This document shows positions 1 through 9,877 of a stretch of DNA of 64,000 nt, one piece after another. Each line of letters starts with the position of its first letter. The first letter of the stretch is position 1. The notes beneath the pieces are model-generated. The model saw only the letters and a list, made by a program, of their open reading frames with translations. It was not told the DNA's origin and did not search any database. The position numbers were made by a program, and so were the translations under genes. The stretch is from Pectinophora gossypiella (taxonomy: Eukaryota; Arthropoda; Insecta; Lepidoptera; Gelechiidae): contig NW_026063256.1 of the NCBI RefSeq assembly GCF_024362695.1, positions 558,001-622,000 of the forward strand. Direction: 5' to 3'.

Positions 1-76
1 AAATATTTTTTCTTTTCATTTGTGGTAGCTTGTTGATTGGCATTTAATCTTTCGAACTCCGGAACGCGGATCTCGA

Positions 77-107
77 CCAGACACAATGTAAAATCTATTG
101 TGTCTGG
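77..107. repeat. Perfect 11-bp hairpin
   Basis: CCAGACACAAT (77-87) is exactly reverse-complemented at 97-107, with a 9-nt loop. It lies just beyond the end of the endonuclease fragment. I cannot assign a function; it may be a LINE 3' structure or a chance palindrome. Confidence 0.6.
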
Positions 108-126
108 TATCTCGGCATATGAGAGG

Positions 127-450
127 TTAAGTATTATAAGTCAAAACATTTTGTAAATTAGGCTGTAAGCTCCCCGAAAACAATAAAATAAAATAAATAA
201 ATAAAATAGTGTTTTGATCCTTTTTCAGTAGATCAATGTTCCAGTCGCCGCAAAGACAATTTTTTTTGTGTTTGAATTTAAGTATCATTGTTTCTAAAAG
301 TTTTTCTAATTTGTACAAAAATATACCAATGTTTGACTTTTTATTTATAGGTATTCTAGAAATATTAATCACGATAAGACCTATTCCGACTATCTCAACT
401 CCACAGCATTCGAAATAAAAATAATTTGCAAGTTCGGTAACAAAGCAAGT
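127..450 (-). pseudogene. LINE APE-type endonuclease fragment
   Basis: The minus-strand translation resembles the middle of a non-LTR retrotransposon apurinic-type endonuclease. It has a hydrophobic 'VEIVGIG..I.INI.RIP' strand, then 'F...LE.LL', then the catalytic-site motif GDWNIDLL (usual form GDFNI(D/N)). There is no start Met of its own and no reverse transcriptase beside it. The fragment ends near 458, where the sequence shared with 32963-33779 begins. It is a broken piece, not a gene. Exact clade cannot be told from so short a stretch. Confidence 0.6.
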
Positions 451-458
451 AAGGTGAT

Positions 459-1260
459 AGATAGTAACCTAGAAAAGGATATGGGCTATTAATATTCATG
501 CTATCGTACTTAAGGCGTAGGCAGTAGACAGAAAACTAATTAAGTTAGTGATTTTAATCGTTTGTTTTAAAAGTTTGCCTCATTCACGCCTTAACGTCTG
601 AACGGAATTTTATAAGACTTGGTTAATTTAAAGATAGGATCTTAGGCACGGACACAGGCTACTTTTTATGGCGGGAAAATACCTCATTCCCGCGGAAATC
701 TAGATTTCGTGATCGTGTCAAGAAGCGCATGACGCCATAGCTATTGGAATGATTTCGATGTTTTTTTTTAAACTGAGTGACTTCAAGTTAGTATTTGATC
801 ACTTTTCTAACTTAGAGAGTAGGTAGGCGCCATGATTTAGGGAATTTATGATAAAATTTTGATGCAACTGTCTTTATTAAACAGTTATATCTCATTCCTA
901 CAGGAACCTACACATAGCTATAGCTAGCTATCTATTAACATTAAAACTCTTTCTAGAATCACATTACGCCAATTAATTGATCTGATTTGTATACGTTTTT
1001 TTATTCAACTGACTGTTACATTACATACAGATAAAATCTAATTACTTACACCACATAATTAATATAGTACTACATGACTAGCTACGCTTAAAACTTGAGG
1101 AGGTAATTAGATAGACATTTATACGAACTTTAAGCCCAGTAATCAATCATAGTAATAAGTTAATACTCATTTTAGACAAAGAAACGGATAGGTAATCAGT
1201 TCGTCAACGAAATTATAACACCTACACTTAGTTTGTTTACTATTCAACGAGGGAAAATAA
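459..1260. repeat. Outer inverted repeat, left copy (Helitron 5' flank)
   Basis: About 800 bp of AT-rich non-coding sequence is the reverse complement of 32963-33779, with scattered differences. Homology begins at AGTAAGG (459) and runs straight into the Helitron-like element at 1261, so the repeat includes the same 5' flank in both places. No reading frame in it resembles a protein. The right-hand copy continues into a second diverged tandem unit (33780-33935) that is missing here, so this copy is the shorter one. Confidence 0.85.
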
Positions 1261-2239
1261 TCCTTACTAATATTATAAATGCGAAAGTAACTCTGTCTGT
1301 CTGTCTGTCTGTTACGCTTTCCCGCTTAAACCTCTCAACCGATTTTGATTAAATTTGGCACAGACAATCTTTAGACCCTGAGAAAGTACATAGGGTACCT
1401 TTTATTGCGAAAAGAAGGGACGAAGAGATTGAAATAGGGGTTGAAAGTTTGGATGGGATATTTTAATTTTAAAATATAAATCCATGAAACTTTATATTTA
1501 AGCACTTGATAAAAAATAATTAAACATTTGTTCTAGCGTTTCTGAAATTTCGACCAGTGAGGGGGTGATATGAGGGTGAAATTTTCAGTTTGTATGGGAG
1601 TTCGTCATTTTTGGGGATAACTTGATAAGAAAGATAAGAACTTGATAAGAAATAAAAAAAACAACTTGTTAAAGCGTTTTTGAAAATTCGATCTTTGAGG
1701 GGATGAAATAGGTGTTGAAATTTTTTATGAGGTTCGTCATTTTTCACGATAAAAATATTAAATTTTGTATTTAGGCACTAAATAACAAATAAAAAATCGT
1801 TTGTTCTAGCATTTTGAAATTTTTACCAGTATGAGGGTGAAATACGGGTTGAAAGTTTGTATGGGTATTCGTAATTTTTGAAGATAAAACCATGAAACTT
1901 GGTACGTAGGTCTCTTAGGATGTGCAGAGTTTTTCAACAAACGGAATTCCCGAAATTCGAACGGAACGGAACGGATTCGGAACGGGAACTACGAAGCCAA
2001 ACTTTTTGTATACAAAGTATTAACCACTGAACCTAAGAACATGATATTTAGTAGTTTTGGGTGTATCAAGTTAAAAAAATTTGGCTTTTGTAGATAAAGT
2101 TCCTTTTAACGAATACTCGGTCGGCGTGTCGCAAAAAGGGTCCCATACAAAATTAGGAATTAATTTTTAAACAAAAATCGCCAAAAGTAACATTCGGGAT
2201 CCGGGGGGATGTGGGAGTATTAGGGTGGGGGGAAACCAC

Positions 2240-2564
2240 GGGTGACCTTAGATGACCTTGGGAGGTCACTGACCTTAAAGTCAAGGTCATGACCTTATTC
2301 CCTTATTCTTCACAAATATAGTGTAGGTCAGACACATCAAAGGTCAAGGTCATTGACCTTAAAGGTCAAGGTCACTAATCCAAAATCAGAAATATTACCA
2401 TTATATCAACTTTATGCAGTAAACTTTCGATTTCAGTGACCTCAAAGGTCAAGGTCACCAAGATCATTGACCTTAAAGGTCAAGGTCACTTATCCAAAAT
2501 CAAAAATATTCGCATTATATCAACTTTGTGTAGTAAACCTTCAAAGTCAGTGACCTTTAAAGGT
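2240..2564. repeat. AGGTCA-rich tandem satellite
   Basis: The stretch is packed with AGGTCA/TGACCT hexamers. Five carry the extended form TCAAGGTCA (2281, 2344, 2366, 2449, 2480), several as AGGTCAAGGTCA or as inverted pairs around TTAAAG. A tandem unit of about 114 bp is visible (2366 and 2480 are equivalent positions). TCAAGGTCA is the known extended half-site of monomeric nuclear receptors of the FTZ-F1/ERR type. Whether any receptor binds here is inference. Confidence 0.7.
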
Positions 2565-2933
2565 CTTCACCGCCACCTCTCGGCCCTTCGGGCCTCGATG
2601 GTCACAAGTAACCTAACCCACTCGGCTATATGGCAGGGGGCTCGCTTTGCTCGACCCCTGCCATACAGCCTTCGTAACCTATATCTACAGTGTCGGGGTG
2701 CCGCGAATTTCCGTGCTCGCTTCGCTCGCACCCGTGACTGCTGTCATAACGAAACAAATCTTCACCGCCGCCTCTCGGCCCTTCGGGCCTCGATGGTCAC
2801 AAGTAACCTAACCCACTCGGCTATATGGCAGGGGGCTCGCTTTGCTCGCCCCCTGCCATACAGCCTTCGTAACCTATATCTACAGTGTCGGGGTGCCGCG
2901 AATTTCCGTGCTCGCTTCGCTCGCACCCGTGAC
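2565..2933. repeat. Tandem duplication of a hairpin-rich 174-bp unit
   Basis: 2565-2738 is repeated almost exactly at 2760-2933 (period 195). Each unit holds GGCCCTTCGGGCC, a long hairpin around CTCGCTTTGCTC, and GTGCTCGCTTCGCTCGCAC. In the second unit the hairpin is perfect: TATGGCAGGGGGC at 2824-2836 pairs with 2848-2860 across an 11-nt loop. In the first unit it has a mismatch. GC content is clearly higher than in the surrounding AT-rich DNA. The open frame through this region looks like a by-product of the repeats. Confidence 0.8.
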
Positions 2934-3472
2934 AAAAGGATACCTGTAAAAAAAAATTATGCGTGGCGGACACCGAGCGTGGACGTGTTTCGCGGAGCTC
3001 CATAGAAAAAAATAAAGATAATTATATTTTAAAATGACATAAAACGCATTTTTTTAAATATCTCGAAAACGGTGCGACGTAACGCAAAAATATCAAAAAA
3101 TTGCTCATACAAAAACAACCAAAATTATTCTAAGTCTCGGACCCTTTTTGCGACACTACGTAGAATCAACTTTTGAAAATTTTACAAGTCCAGCTTCCAT
3201 AGTAATTTCACTCGAAAATTCGGCTATGTCCCTGCTTCATACAAAATCGATCAAAATTTTTTTAAGTCCCAACTCATAGTGCCCCCTTAGGTACACTCCA
3301 ACCGTAATTTCTGCCATTCAATGGAATACATAGGTACTTTATACCTACTGTAAACAGATATTTTTTATTTTTTTTAAATATACCTACTTACTTTCTTTTA
3401 ATCAAATGCCGTTCCTTTTATCCTTAATATTCAAATTAAAAGTACGCAGACGAAGTCGCGGGTACCAGCTAG

Positions 3473-3780
3473 TGTCAGATATTTTAGTCTTAAATAAACT
3501 GTTCTCAGTGTCAATGTTAGAGATTTTTTCAGTTAATGTGGCAATTTCCGATGTTAAATCATTGATTTTAAGATCTCTGTTTGCTTCTTTCATTTCCATA
3601 GCACTAATAAAGTCATCGCATTTTTTAACTCTTTCATGTAATGTCATGTTTCATGTAATTGGTCTTTGATTTGATGGATCGTACCCTCCATTACGCTGAT
3701 TTTATTAGTGAGTTCTAATAAAATTTCTTCCTGTTGTAATCCCGAAACATACTTGTTATTGTTATCAATATTTCATGTAT
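3473..3780 (-). pseudogene. LINE ORF1 coiled-coil fragment, frameshifted
   Basis: The minus-strand translation is a heptad-rich coiled coil ('LQQEEILLELTNKISVMEG' followed by 'LTSEIATLTEKISNID'), typical of the ORF1 trimerisation segment of non-LTR retrotransposons. A stop and frame break lie near 3648. It abuts the 3' CTAG end of the Helitron-like element at 3472. No zinc knuckle or RRM-like domain is present. A coiled coil from another protein family is possible. Confidence 0.5.
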
Positions 3781-3819
3781 TTTATGTCATAATATAATGT
3801 TATGTTAAAGGAGAATGGG

Positions 3820-4577
3820 CGAATCTGGTCCAAGAACCTCCACTGATGAGACTTATATGTAATGAAAGCTTATGCTTTCTCTATGAATCTGGCAAAGTTC
3901 TATCAGATTCTGTCCCGGGGTTCTTTTCTTACGGCCATGTTTGTCCTGGCTAAAAATGTGATAAAATACAGTGGGAGCTAAAATCGGCTCAAGATTTGTT
4001 GCTGGATAACTAAGTCTACATAAATAATTATGTATCATATTGTATATCATTTTAAAGAGGATCTTTTCCAGAATCCGAAACATAAAAAAAAACAAAAAAA
4101 ATCTTTTTGTAAGCGAATTATAGTCAATTTATATCTGCAGCGCCATTGTTTCTCGGTAGCTAAGTTCAAGTTTCATGCCTTTTACCCCTTCCAAAAGTAT
4201 CTTACCGATTTTTTTTATATTGCTTCCGGAATTTGATCTAAGTGATAATAACAAGAAAAATAAATAAACACCTCTCCGATAGAGATCGGCTAAGCTATTG
4301 CCTATTGCAAGAAATCGTCATCATTAGCAAGTCATTACGGTATTGCATATTATAAGCTTATCAGCAACTTGGAACTTGGTCCAAGAACCTCCACTGGTGA
4401 GACTTGCATGTAATGATAGCTTATACTTGTCCTATGATTCTCGCAAAGTTCTATCAAACTCTGTCCTAGGGTTTTTTTACGGCCATGTTTGTCCTGAGTG
4501 TACAGTAGTGGACTGCAAAATCACCTCAGGATTTGTTGTCGAAAAACTATTTAACTAAGTCTATATACATAATTATA
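3820..4577 (+). mobile_element. Fold-back element, outer left arm (A-B-C subunits)
   Basis: This is the reverse complement of 13533-14276. It has internal structure. Subunit A (about 3825-4035) and subunit C (about 4378-4577) are diverged direct copies, both starting TGGTCCAAGAACCTCCACTG. B (about 4035-4378) lies between them. A diverged copy of B follows at 8797-9165 once the gypsy insertion is removed. Each arm is therefore two tandem units of about 560 bp, as in Drosophila FB-type fold-back elements. The short ORFs (about 70-80 aa) do not resemble known proteins. I could not find a convincing target duplication outside the arms. Confidence 0.75.
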
Positions 4578-4878
4578 TGATAGCGCGACAGCGAAATATT
4601 GAAAATCTAAATATTATGTTAACTGTAAACAACACGTGCGGCTAGCAAACAAACAACACCTGCACTTGTTTACGACACACGTGCAAGGTACGGTAGTGGG
4701 GACAACCCTTATAAGACGGCGAGCCGCACGAGTTGTACCATTCTTGTGTCGAACTCCGTACAGAGAACATCCAATAAAAGTAATCCGTGACAGTGAGCCA
4801 TTGTTTAACTGGCGCTATGCGTCCTCCACAAAGGTCACTGTTACCTTGGGATCAGAGTATAATATTCGTACTTTAACA
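4578..4878 (+). repeat. 5' LTR, 301 bp (Tc1 empty site)
   Basis: It begins TG and ends CA, and matches the split 3' LTR with only about two differences that I can see near the end. It contains TA at 4612-4613, the exact position at which the 3' LTR carries the Tc1 element, so it is the paralogous empty site. After the LTR, TCAGAAGTAGAGGATCG (4879) may be a degraded tRNA-Leu-type primer site. That is tentative. The ORF of about 94 aa across the LTR is not recognised. Confidence 0.85.
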
Positions 4879-5739
4879 TCAGAAGTAGAGGATCGTCCTG
4901 CTGCCCACCCATTATATTGAAAAAGACTGCCACAAAGGATGAAACTAAGTTTCAAATACTCCGTATTATCCTGATAAGATAATAATCGTGGATGGAGTCA
5001 GGTGTTTAATTAATTAAAACTAAGGCTAAACTTGGAATTGGACCTGGACTTGAGCCGTGGCATATTCATCGCAATGTCTATGTACTGTCAGGATCGAGGA
5101 TAATGGTGCCTACCTGCATTTGAATACTGTTGTTACGGTGAGTCGTTTTCATACTGGAACTTTATTGTTATTGACTTCATTGCTGGGTGTATTTTAATTT
5201 TTAATAATGAGGAAATTGATTTCAAATTAACTTGGAAGGTACTATTTCTCTTTATTTTAAAACAAAATTGACGAGACATATTCCCGCAATACGTGTCAAT
5301 CATAATTCAAACCGCGTTTTCAAATCGGTTTTCATCATCGTCAAATCTTGGTATTTTGGTCTAAAAATGTTTTGAATTGGTGCAGACACGCTAACGCTGC
5401 GTGGTTTAAGCTGTATTTTCTCACTCCAAGCAATAAAGAAATGAACTTTCGTTAAATTACAACGTGATTTGTAACCTACCGTCATTAATCAAATCTTTAT
5501 AAACCGATTGAAAGAGTCATGTGAATGTGATAATACACCTAGTTATTTTGTTTCATGTGACCACTGCTACATGACGACGAGTGAATGACAAACGGCGAAG
5601 GTGTTACAGCATGGCACAGTCTGAGAGTGGCAGCCGTGCCGCGTGTGTGCCGTGTGGTGGTGACTTCGTGGCAGCGTATTGTATACTAAGCTGGCGCTTG
5701 ATTGCCGATAGCCGCCATTTCTTTTAATAGATTATCAGA
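4879..5739. other. Gypsy internal remnant, no recognisable coding
   Basis: This stretch lies between the 5' LTR and the integrase tail. I see no gag, protease or reverse transcriptase motif on either strand. A 61-aa minus-strand frame (5300-5485) is not recognised and is probably chance. Most of the element's body has presumably been deleted. Confidence 0.6.
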
Positions 5740-6003
5740 ATGACCGAACAATCTTCAGAAAGCAAGAAACGTTTCAATTCCAAATGTGCTAAAGTAGAAT
5801 TATTTCATCCAGGAGACTTTGTGCTTTGTAAAGATACCCAATGGTCTAATAATAAGCTAGGTCCTAAATATTTAGGGCCATATCAAATTGTAAAAATTAT
5901 TGGCAATAATCGATACGAAATACAAAGTCTTCGTCCTGGCCAAAAAAATACTACAATAGCTCATGAACATCTCAGATTAATACCAAACCTGAATTTAGAA
6001 TGA
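5740..6003 (+). pseudogene. Ty3/gypsy integrase C-terminal fragment
   Basis: The 87-aa frame has the integrase tail signature GDFVLCKD, then LGPKYLGPYQIVKIIGNN, YEIQSL and HLRLIP. This is the SH3-like, GPY/F-type module that ends gypsy polyproteins. The catalytic core, RNase H and reverse transcriptase are missing upstream. The stop at 6001-6003 is probably the natural pol terminus. The start Met is incidental. Confidence 0.8.
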
Positions 6004-6059
6004 TCCGTGATAGCAGTTTACAAGAAATAAAAAAAAAATGGTTGTAAAGGTCACTTGTC

Positions 6060-6530
6060 AAAACAAGCCACAAAATAGCCTCTGAGTTCATCGAATATTT
6101 CTGAGACTGGAACTGCTGCTAATCCAAGCAACTAAAGCCTCTGAGTTTGGCAAACGTCCCTTTCACCATGATGTTGTTGAAACAAGCTATATTTTCGGCC
6201 GCTGAGTTTGACAACTGAACCTTCAGCCAGAACAAGCTTATAAAAATTTAAGCCTCTGAGTCTGGCGAAAAGTAAAATCACCAGAAGCAACAACCAACAA
6301 ATATCAAAAACAAGCCACAAAATAGCCTCTGAGTTCATCGAATATTTCTGAGACTGGAACTGCTGCTAATCCAAGCAACTAAAGCCTCTGAGTTTGGCAA
6401 ACGTCCCTTTCACCGTGATGTTGTTGAAACAAGCTATATTTTTGGCCGCTGAGTTTGTCAACTGAACTTTCAACCAGAACAAGCTTATAAAATTTAAGCC
6501 TCTGAGTCTGGCGAAAAGTAAAAACTATTT
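6060..6530. repeat. Two tandem copies of a 247-bp unit, GCCTCTGAG sub-repeats
   Basis: CAAGCCACAAAATAGCCTCTG occurs at 6064 and 6311, and the sequence after it repeats nearly exactly. Each unit carries GCCTCTGAGT or GCCGCTGAGT several times, about 60-90 bp apart. It lies between the integrase tail and the 3' LTR, a place where gypsy elements often hold untranslated tandem repeats. No coding potential is seen. Confidence 0.8.
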
Positions 6531-6858
6531 GGTTGATTAACATCTTCACCCATTTTAATCCGATCTTTGAACAAATAACGGACTAGGAAACTATTATTTT
6601 TTAATTTGTGAGATCGTATCGATGGAACGATATAGACTTACAACTGGGCGTTACAATGCAATTTAAAAAATGAAACGATTATTATTGAATTTGCCAATTG
6701 TAAGCTCCTGTCGATGCACCGATATAGACTTACAACAACTGACTTAACAGCACAAATACTTAATTACAAATTGAATATGCTACTACAGTGAACTAAAAGA
6801 TACCCTTGTTTCAGAATAAACGCAAGCTCAGAGCACGAGCTGCGTATCAGTATGGCCG
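6531..6858. other. Gypsy 3' untranslated region
   Basis: AT-rich and non-coding. It contains two related blocks around 'cgatatagacttacaac' (about 6620 and 6720), suggesting a further diverged short duplication. It ends with a purine-rich stretch before the LTR start at 6859. No gene is seen. Confidence 0.5.
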
Positions 6859-6894
6859 TGATAGCGCGACAGCGAAATATTGAAAATCTAAATA

Positions 6895-8529
6895 CACTTC
6901 TCATCAAAAAAATCGAAACACCTTGCAAGTTTACGTTTTGTCAAGATTATCAGAAAAATGTGTACATTTAGGAATAAATGTTAAATGTCGTTTAATAGTG
7001 AGTAATATGAGCTTATCAAATCTTAATGTTAATGTTCTAAATTTAAATGAATTTTTCATAGGTTTCGTATTTTGTTAAATGAGTCATTTTTATTCCGTAT
7101 GGAGTATACAGGAAATGGATAAAACAACACACGTAAATGAAAAAAAAGCTAAAAAACGTTTATTTAATAACTTGTATTCCCTCCCCGAGCTCTAATTACT
7201 GCTTCCATACGGTTCTTCATCGATCGAATGAGAGTCACGATCACATGCTGTGGTATATTGTCCCATTCCTCTTGGATTGCATCTTGCAGCTGGCTAAGTG
7301 TTTCTGGGGCAGGATCTCTTGCTCGAATTCGTCTCTTTAATTCATCCCACAGATGTTCAATGGGATTCATGTCCGGGCTTCTTGCTGGCCATTCCATAAT
7401 AGAGATATCGACTTCGTTAAGATAATCAAGTACGACGCCCGCGGTGTGAGCCCTAGCATTGTCGTGCATGAATATGAAGCCGTTGCCAATAAAATGTGCA
7501 TAGGGCATCACATGAGGCTCGAGACACTCTTCGACGTACCGATGACAGTTTAGTGCAGGCAGACGTGGCCCAGACACGAAAGCAAGCTCTGTCTTACCGT
7601 CGGCGCTGATTCCTCCCCAAACCGTCCACGAACCGCCACCATAGCTGACCGTTTCTTCAATGCAGCATTGTGCATAGCGTTCTCCGTCTCTTCTGTAGAC
7701 CTTGTTCCTTCCGTCGTTACCATACAGCATAATTTTACACTCATCAGAAAAGAGAACTTTGCTCCACTGTAGGTATGACCAATTTAGGTGCTCACGTGCA
7801 AAGTTAAGGCGCGCTCTTCGATGGTCTGCAGTTAATTTCGGCCCATTTGCTGGCTTATGCGGTACCAGTCCACGATCCTTCAACCTTCTTCTAATTGTAG
7901 AGTCACTTACAGCCACCCTTCGTACAACACGAAGCCGCTGCTGCAGTTGAAAAGCATTAAGGCGTCGATTTCTTAAAGAAGTTGTTACAATAAATCGATC
8001 ATCTCGCTCAGAAGTGACCCGATTCCTGCCAGACCCTGAACGGCGCGTGAACAAACCAGTCTCCCGATAACGTTTATAGACTCTATGAACAGATGACAGG
8101 CTTAGATGCAGTCTTGCAGCCACAACACGCTGACTAAGGCCAGAATCCAGCAATGCCACAACTTGGGCGGCTTCTGTGGGCGAAGTATCCATACGTTTTA
8201 GAAAAAAAACCTTTTTTCAGACGTCCCAAAGTCACAGTATTGAAATAAAAACCAAAAAGTTTAAGGATAGGCGCCAATTTTTAGTTTTTAAACGCTAAAT
8301 GTACTCCAACCCTAAACACACATTTGTCTCAAAACAGTGATTCATTTCGTTTATAAGATAAACAAATGAAATTCTAATTTTGAATTTAGAATTTTCGCTT
8401 ATTACTGTAATGGCCAAACTGCCAGCTATACATTTATGTATTTTTTTTCATCGTATGAATTCTTTTTTGTGTTAAATTCGGACAGAAACAATGAAAACGG
8501 AAGTGTTTCGATTTTTTTGATGAGAAGTG
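6895..8529 (-). mobile_element. Tc1 element copy 1, full length, 1635 bp
   Basis: Terminal inverted repeats of about 26 bp (CACTTCTCATC... / ...GATGAGAAGTG) enclose one transposase ORF and are flanked by TA duplications. The copy at 4612-4613 gives the empty site. Both ends are present, unlike the two other copies (17916-19217, 19432-20990), which each keep only the end distal to the start codon. With both TIRs and an uninterrupted ORF, this copy looks potentially autonomous. Confidence 0.95.
7164..8192 (-). CDS. Tc1-family transposase (DD34E), intact
   Basis: The 342-aa protein cuts and re-joins element ends at TA sites. Residues about 1-110 form the paired-like double helix-turn-helix that binds the TIR, with a basic RRSGSGRNR stretch at 50-58 where Tc1 proteins have their GRPR-like linker and nuclear signal. 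The catalytic triad is D150 (FSDECKI), D244 (HDNARAH) and E279 (MNPIEHLWDE), with 34 residues between the last two, the Tc1 hallmark. A glycine-rich WTVWGGIS segment lies at about 189-196. Length fits the family. The protein differs from the other two copies at a few residues (for example Y140 where they have H, T181 where they have K). No stops or frameshifts. Confidence 0.97.
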   Translation of the reverse strand: MDTSPTEAAQVVALLDSGLSQRVVAARLHLSLSSVHRVYKRYRETGLFTRRSGSGRNRVTSERDDRFIVTTSLRNRRLNAFQLQQRLRVVRRVAVSDSTIRRRLKDRGLVPHKPANGPKLTADHRRARLNFAREHLNWSYLQWSKVLFSDECKIMLYGNDGRNKVYRRDGERYAQCCIEETVSYGGGSWTVWGGISADGKTELAFVSGPRLPALNCHRYVEECLEPHVMPYAHFIGNGFIFMHDNARAHTAGVVLDYLNEVDISIMEWPARSPDMNPIEHLWDELKRRIRARDPAPETLSQLQDAIQEEWDNIPQHVIVTLIRSMKNRMEAVIRARGGNTSY

Positions 8530-8796
8530 TATTATGTTAACTGTAAACAACACGTGCGGCTAGCAAACAAACAACACCTGCACTTGTTTACGACACACGT
8601 GCAAGGTACGGTAGTGGGGACAACCCTTATAAGACGGCGAGCCGCACGAGTTGTACCATTCTTGTGTCGAACTCCGTACAGAGAACATCCAATAAAAGTA
8701 ATCCGTGACAGTGAGCCATTGTTTAACTGGCGCTATGCGTCCTCCACAAAGGTCACTGTTACCTTGGGATCAGAGTATAATATTCTTACTCTAACA

Positions 8797-9877
8797 TACA
8801 TAATTATATATCATAATGTATATCAATTTTAAAGGGGAAGGTTATCAGAATCTGAAACACAAATAAAAAAATGCATTATGTAAACGACTTTTAGCCAACT
8901 CACGTCCGTAGCAGCATTTTTCTCAGCAGCTACGTACGAGTTTCGCGCCTTCCAACCTTTCCAAAGGAGCCCAATCATTTTTTTCCTTCTTCTGATATTG
9001 CATTCTTAACCTGACAAGTGACAACAAAGAAAAAAAAAAAATAGATACCATTCCGATAGAGGCCGCGTAAGCTATGGACCTATTGCAAGATAACGTACTC
9101 AAAGGCTAGTCATTATAATCCAACAGACGTAACATGATTAGAATGCGGCGGGACGGAAATGTAGTACATCGCCTTATGCGAAAGAGACGAAATATGTGTC
9201 TCTTTAACACTAACAGCAATACAACTATTCAACTATGCAGCTTAGTACGAGAGAAACAAGAAATAAGTCATTCTAATCAAGATGCAATACAATGACTCTA
9301 TTGTATACAAAAGAAACACATTTATTAAAAAAGTTCAGGCAATAACTGGTGCAAAAGGCGGCTTTATTGCCAAGGTAGCAATTACTACCAGGCAACCTTA
9401 CGTTTACGATACGTTTGTTGTACCATTCGACATTGTTTATAAGACAAGATATAAGCCTGGATTAATAAAACAAGATTGTGGTGAAAGAAAACATACTACA
9501 TTTGCGTCCTCCCGCATTCTAATCATGTTACGTCTGTTGGATTATAATGACTAGCCTTTGAGTACGTTATCTTGCAATAGGTCCATAGCTTACGCGGCCT
9601 CTATCGGAATGGTATCTATTTTATTTCTTGTTGTTGTCACTTAGTCTTGTCAGGTTAAGAATGCAATATCAGAAGAAGGAAAAAATGATTGGGCTTCTTT
9701 GGAAAGGTTGGAAGGCGCGAAACTCGTACGTAGCTGCTGAGAAAAATGATGCTACGGACGTGAGTTGGCTAAAAGTCGTTTACATACTTAATGCATTTTT
9801 TTATTTGTGTTTCAGATTCTGATAACCTTCCCCTTTAAAATTGATATTAGTACATTATGATATATAATTATGTATAT
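8797..9877. mobile_element. Fold-back element inner arms and core
   Basis: 8797-9165 is the reverse complement of about 9495-9873. The loop (9166-9494) is about 330 bp. The arm is a diverged copy of subunit B of the outer arms (same order: 'cataattatatatcat', 'aatctgaaacac', 'attccgatagaggcc', 'gctatggacctattgcaaga'). With the gypsy and ATAT-duplicating insertions removed, the inner arms join the outer arms to make one fold-back element of about 2.6 kb. The loop has a short hairpin (AAAGAGAC/GTCTCTTT near 9181-9206). Confidence 0.8.
9282..9554 (+). other. Unrecognised 90-aa ORF in fold-back core
   Basis: This frame begins in the single-copy loop of the fold-back element and runs a little into the right arm. 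The protein is basic and mixed ('FIKKVQAITGAKGGFIAKVAITTRQPYVYDTF'). It has no metal-binding cysteines, no DDE motif and no membrane segment that I recognise. It could be a remnant of the element's own gene or a chance frame. I assign no function. Confidence 0.25.

Larger units (their letters stand above)
1261..3472 (+). mobile_element. Helitron-like non-autonomous element, family B copy 1
   Basis: The element starts with TC after A1260 (TCCTTACTAATATTATAAAT) and ends CTAG (3469-3472) before T3473. This is the Helitron pattern: insertion between A and T with no target duplication. Just upstream of CTAG is a CGCG-type hairpin (CGCAGACGAAGTCGCG), where Helitrons carry their terminator hairpin. 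A GTCT microsatellite lies near the 5' end (1293-1313). No Rep/helicase ORF is present, so it would depend on enzymes supplied elsewhere. The copy at 31549-32962 (minus) shares both ends, but about 2121-3290 here is replaced there by unrelated sequence. The Helitron label is inferred from the ends. Confidence 0.75.
4578..8796 (+). mobile_element. Decayed Ty3/gypsy-like LTR element in fold-back arm
   Basis: Two direct repeats starting TGATAGCGCG and ending TAACA form the LTRs: 4578-4878, and 6859-8796 minus the Tc1 insertion. They enclose about 2 kb that keeps only the integrase tail and a tandem repeat. The fold-back arm resumes on both sides. The paralogous right arm shows the uninterrupted sequence, confirming an insertion. 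The flanks share a 12-bp direct repeat, TACATAATTATA (4566-4577 and 8797-8808), longer than the 4-6 bp usual for LTR elements. Confidence 0.8.
6859..8796 (+). repeat. 3' LTR split by Tc1 insertion
   Basis: 6859-6894 and 8530-8796 together correspond to the 301-bp 5' LTR at 4578-4878. The break is at the TA dinucleotide used by the Tc1 element, which is duplicated (6893-6894 and 8530-8531). The LTR ends at CA 8795-8796, after which the fold-back arm resumes. Confidence 0.88.

Noticed and set aside
1293..1313. GTCT repeats as a telomeric or regulatory signal
   Set aside because: The insect telomere motif is TTAGG; GTCT is a microsatellite inside each Helitron-like copy.
2436..3005. 189-aa plus-strand ORF
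   Set aside because: It spans the satellite and two copies of the hairpin unit, so its protein is an internal duplication of repeat DNA with no recognised domain.
7228..7950. Plus-strand ORFs of 65-82 aa over the Tc1 gene, repeated in all three copies
   Set aside because: They are antisense or out-of-frame shadows of the transposase.
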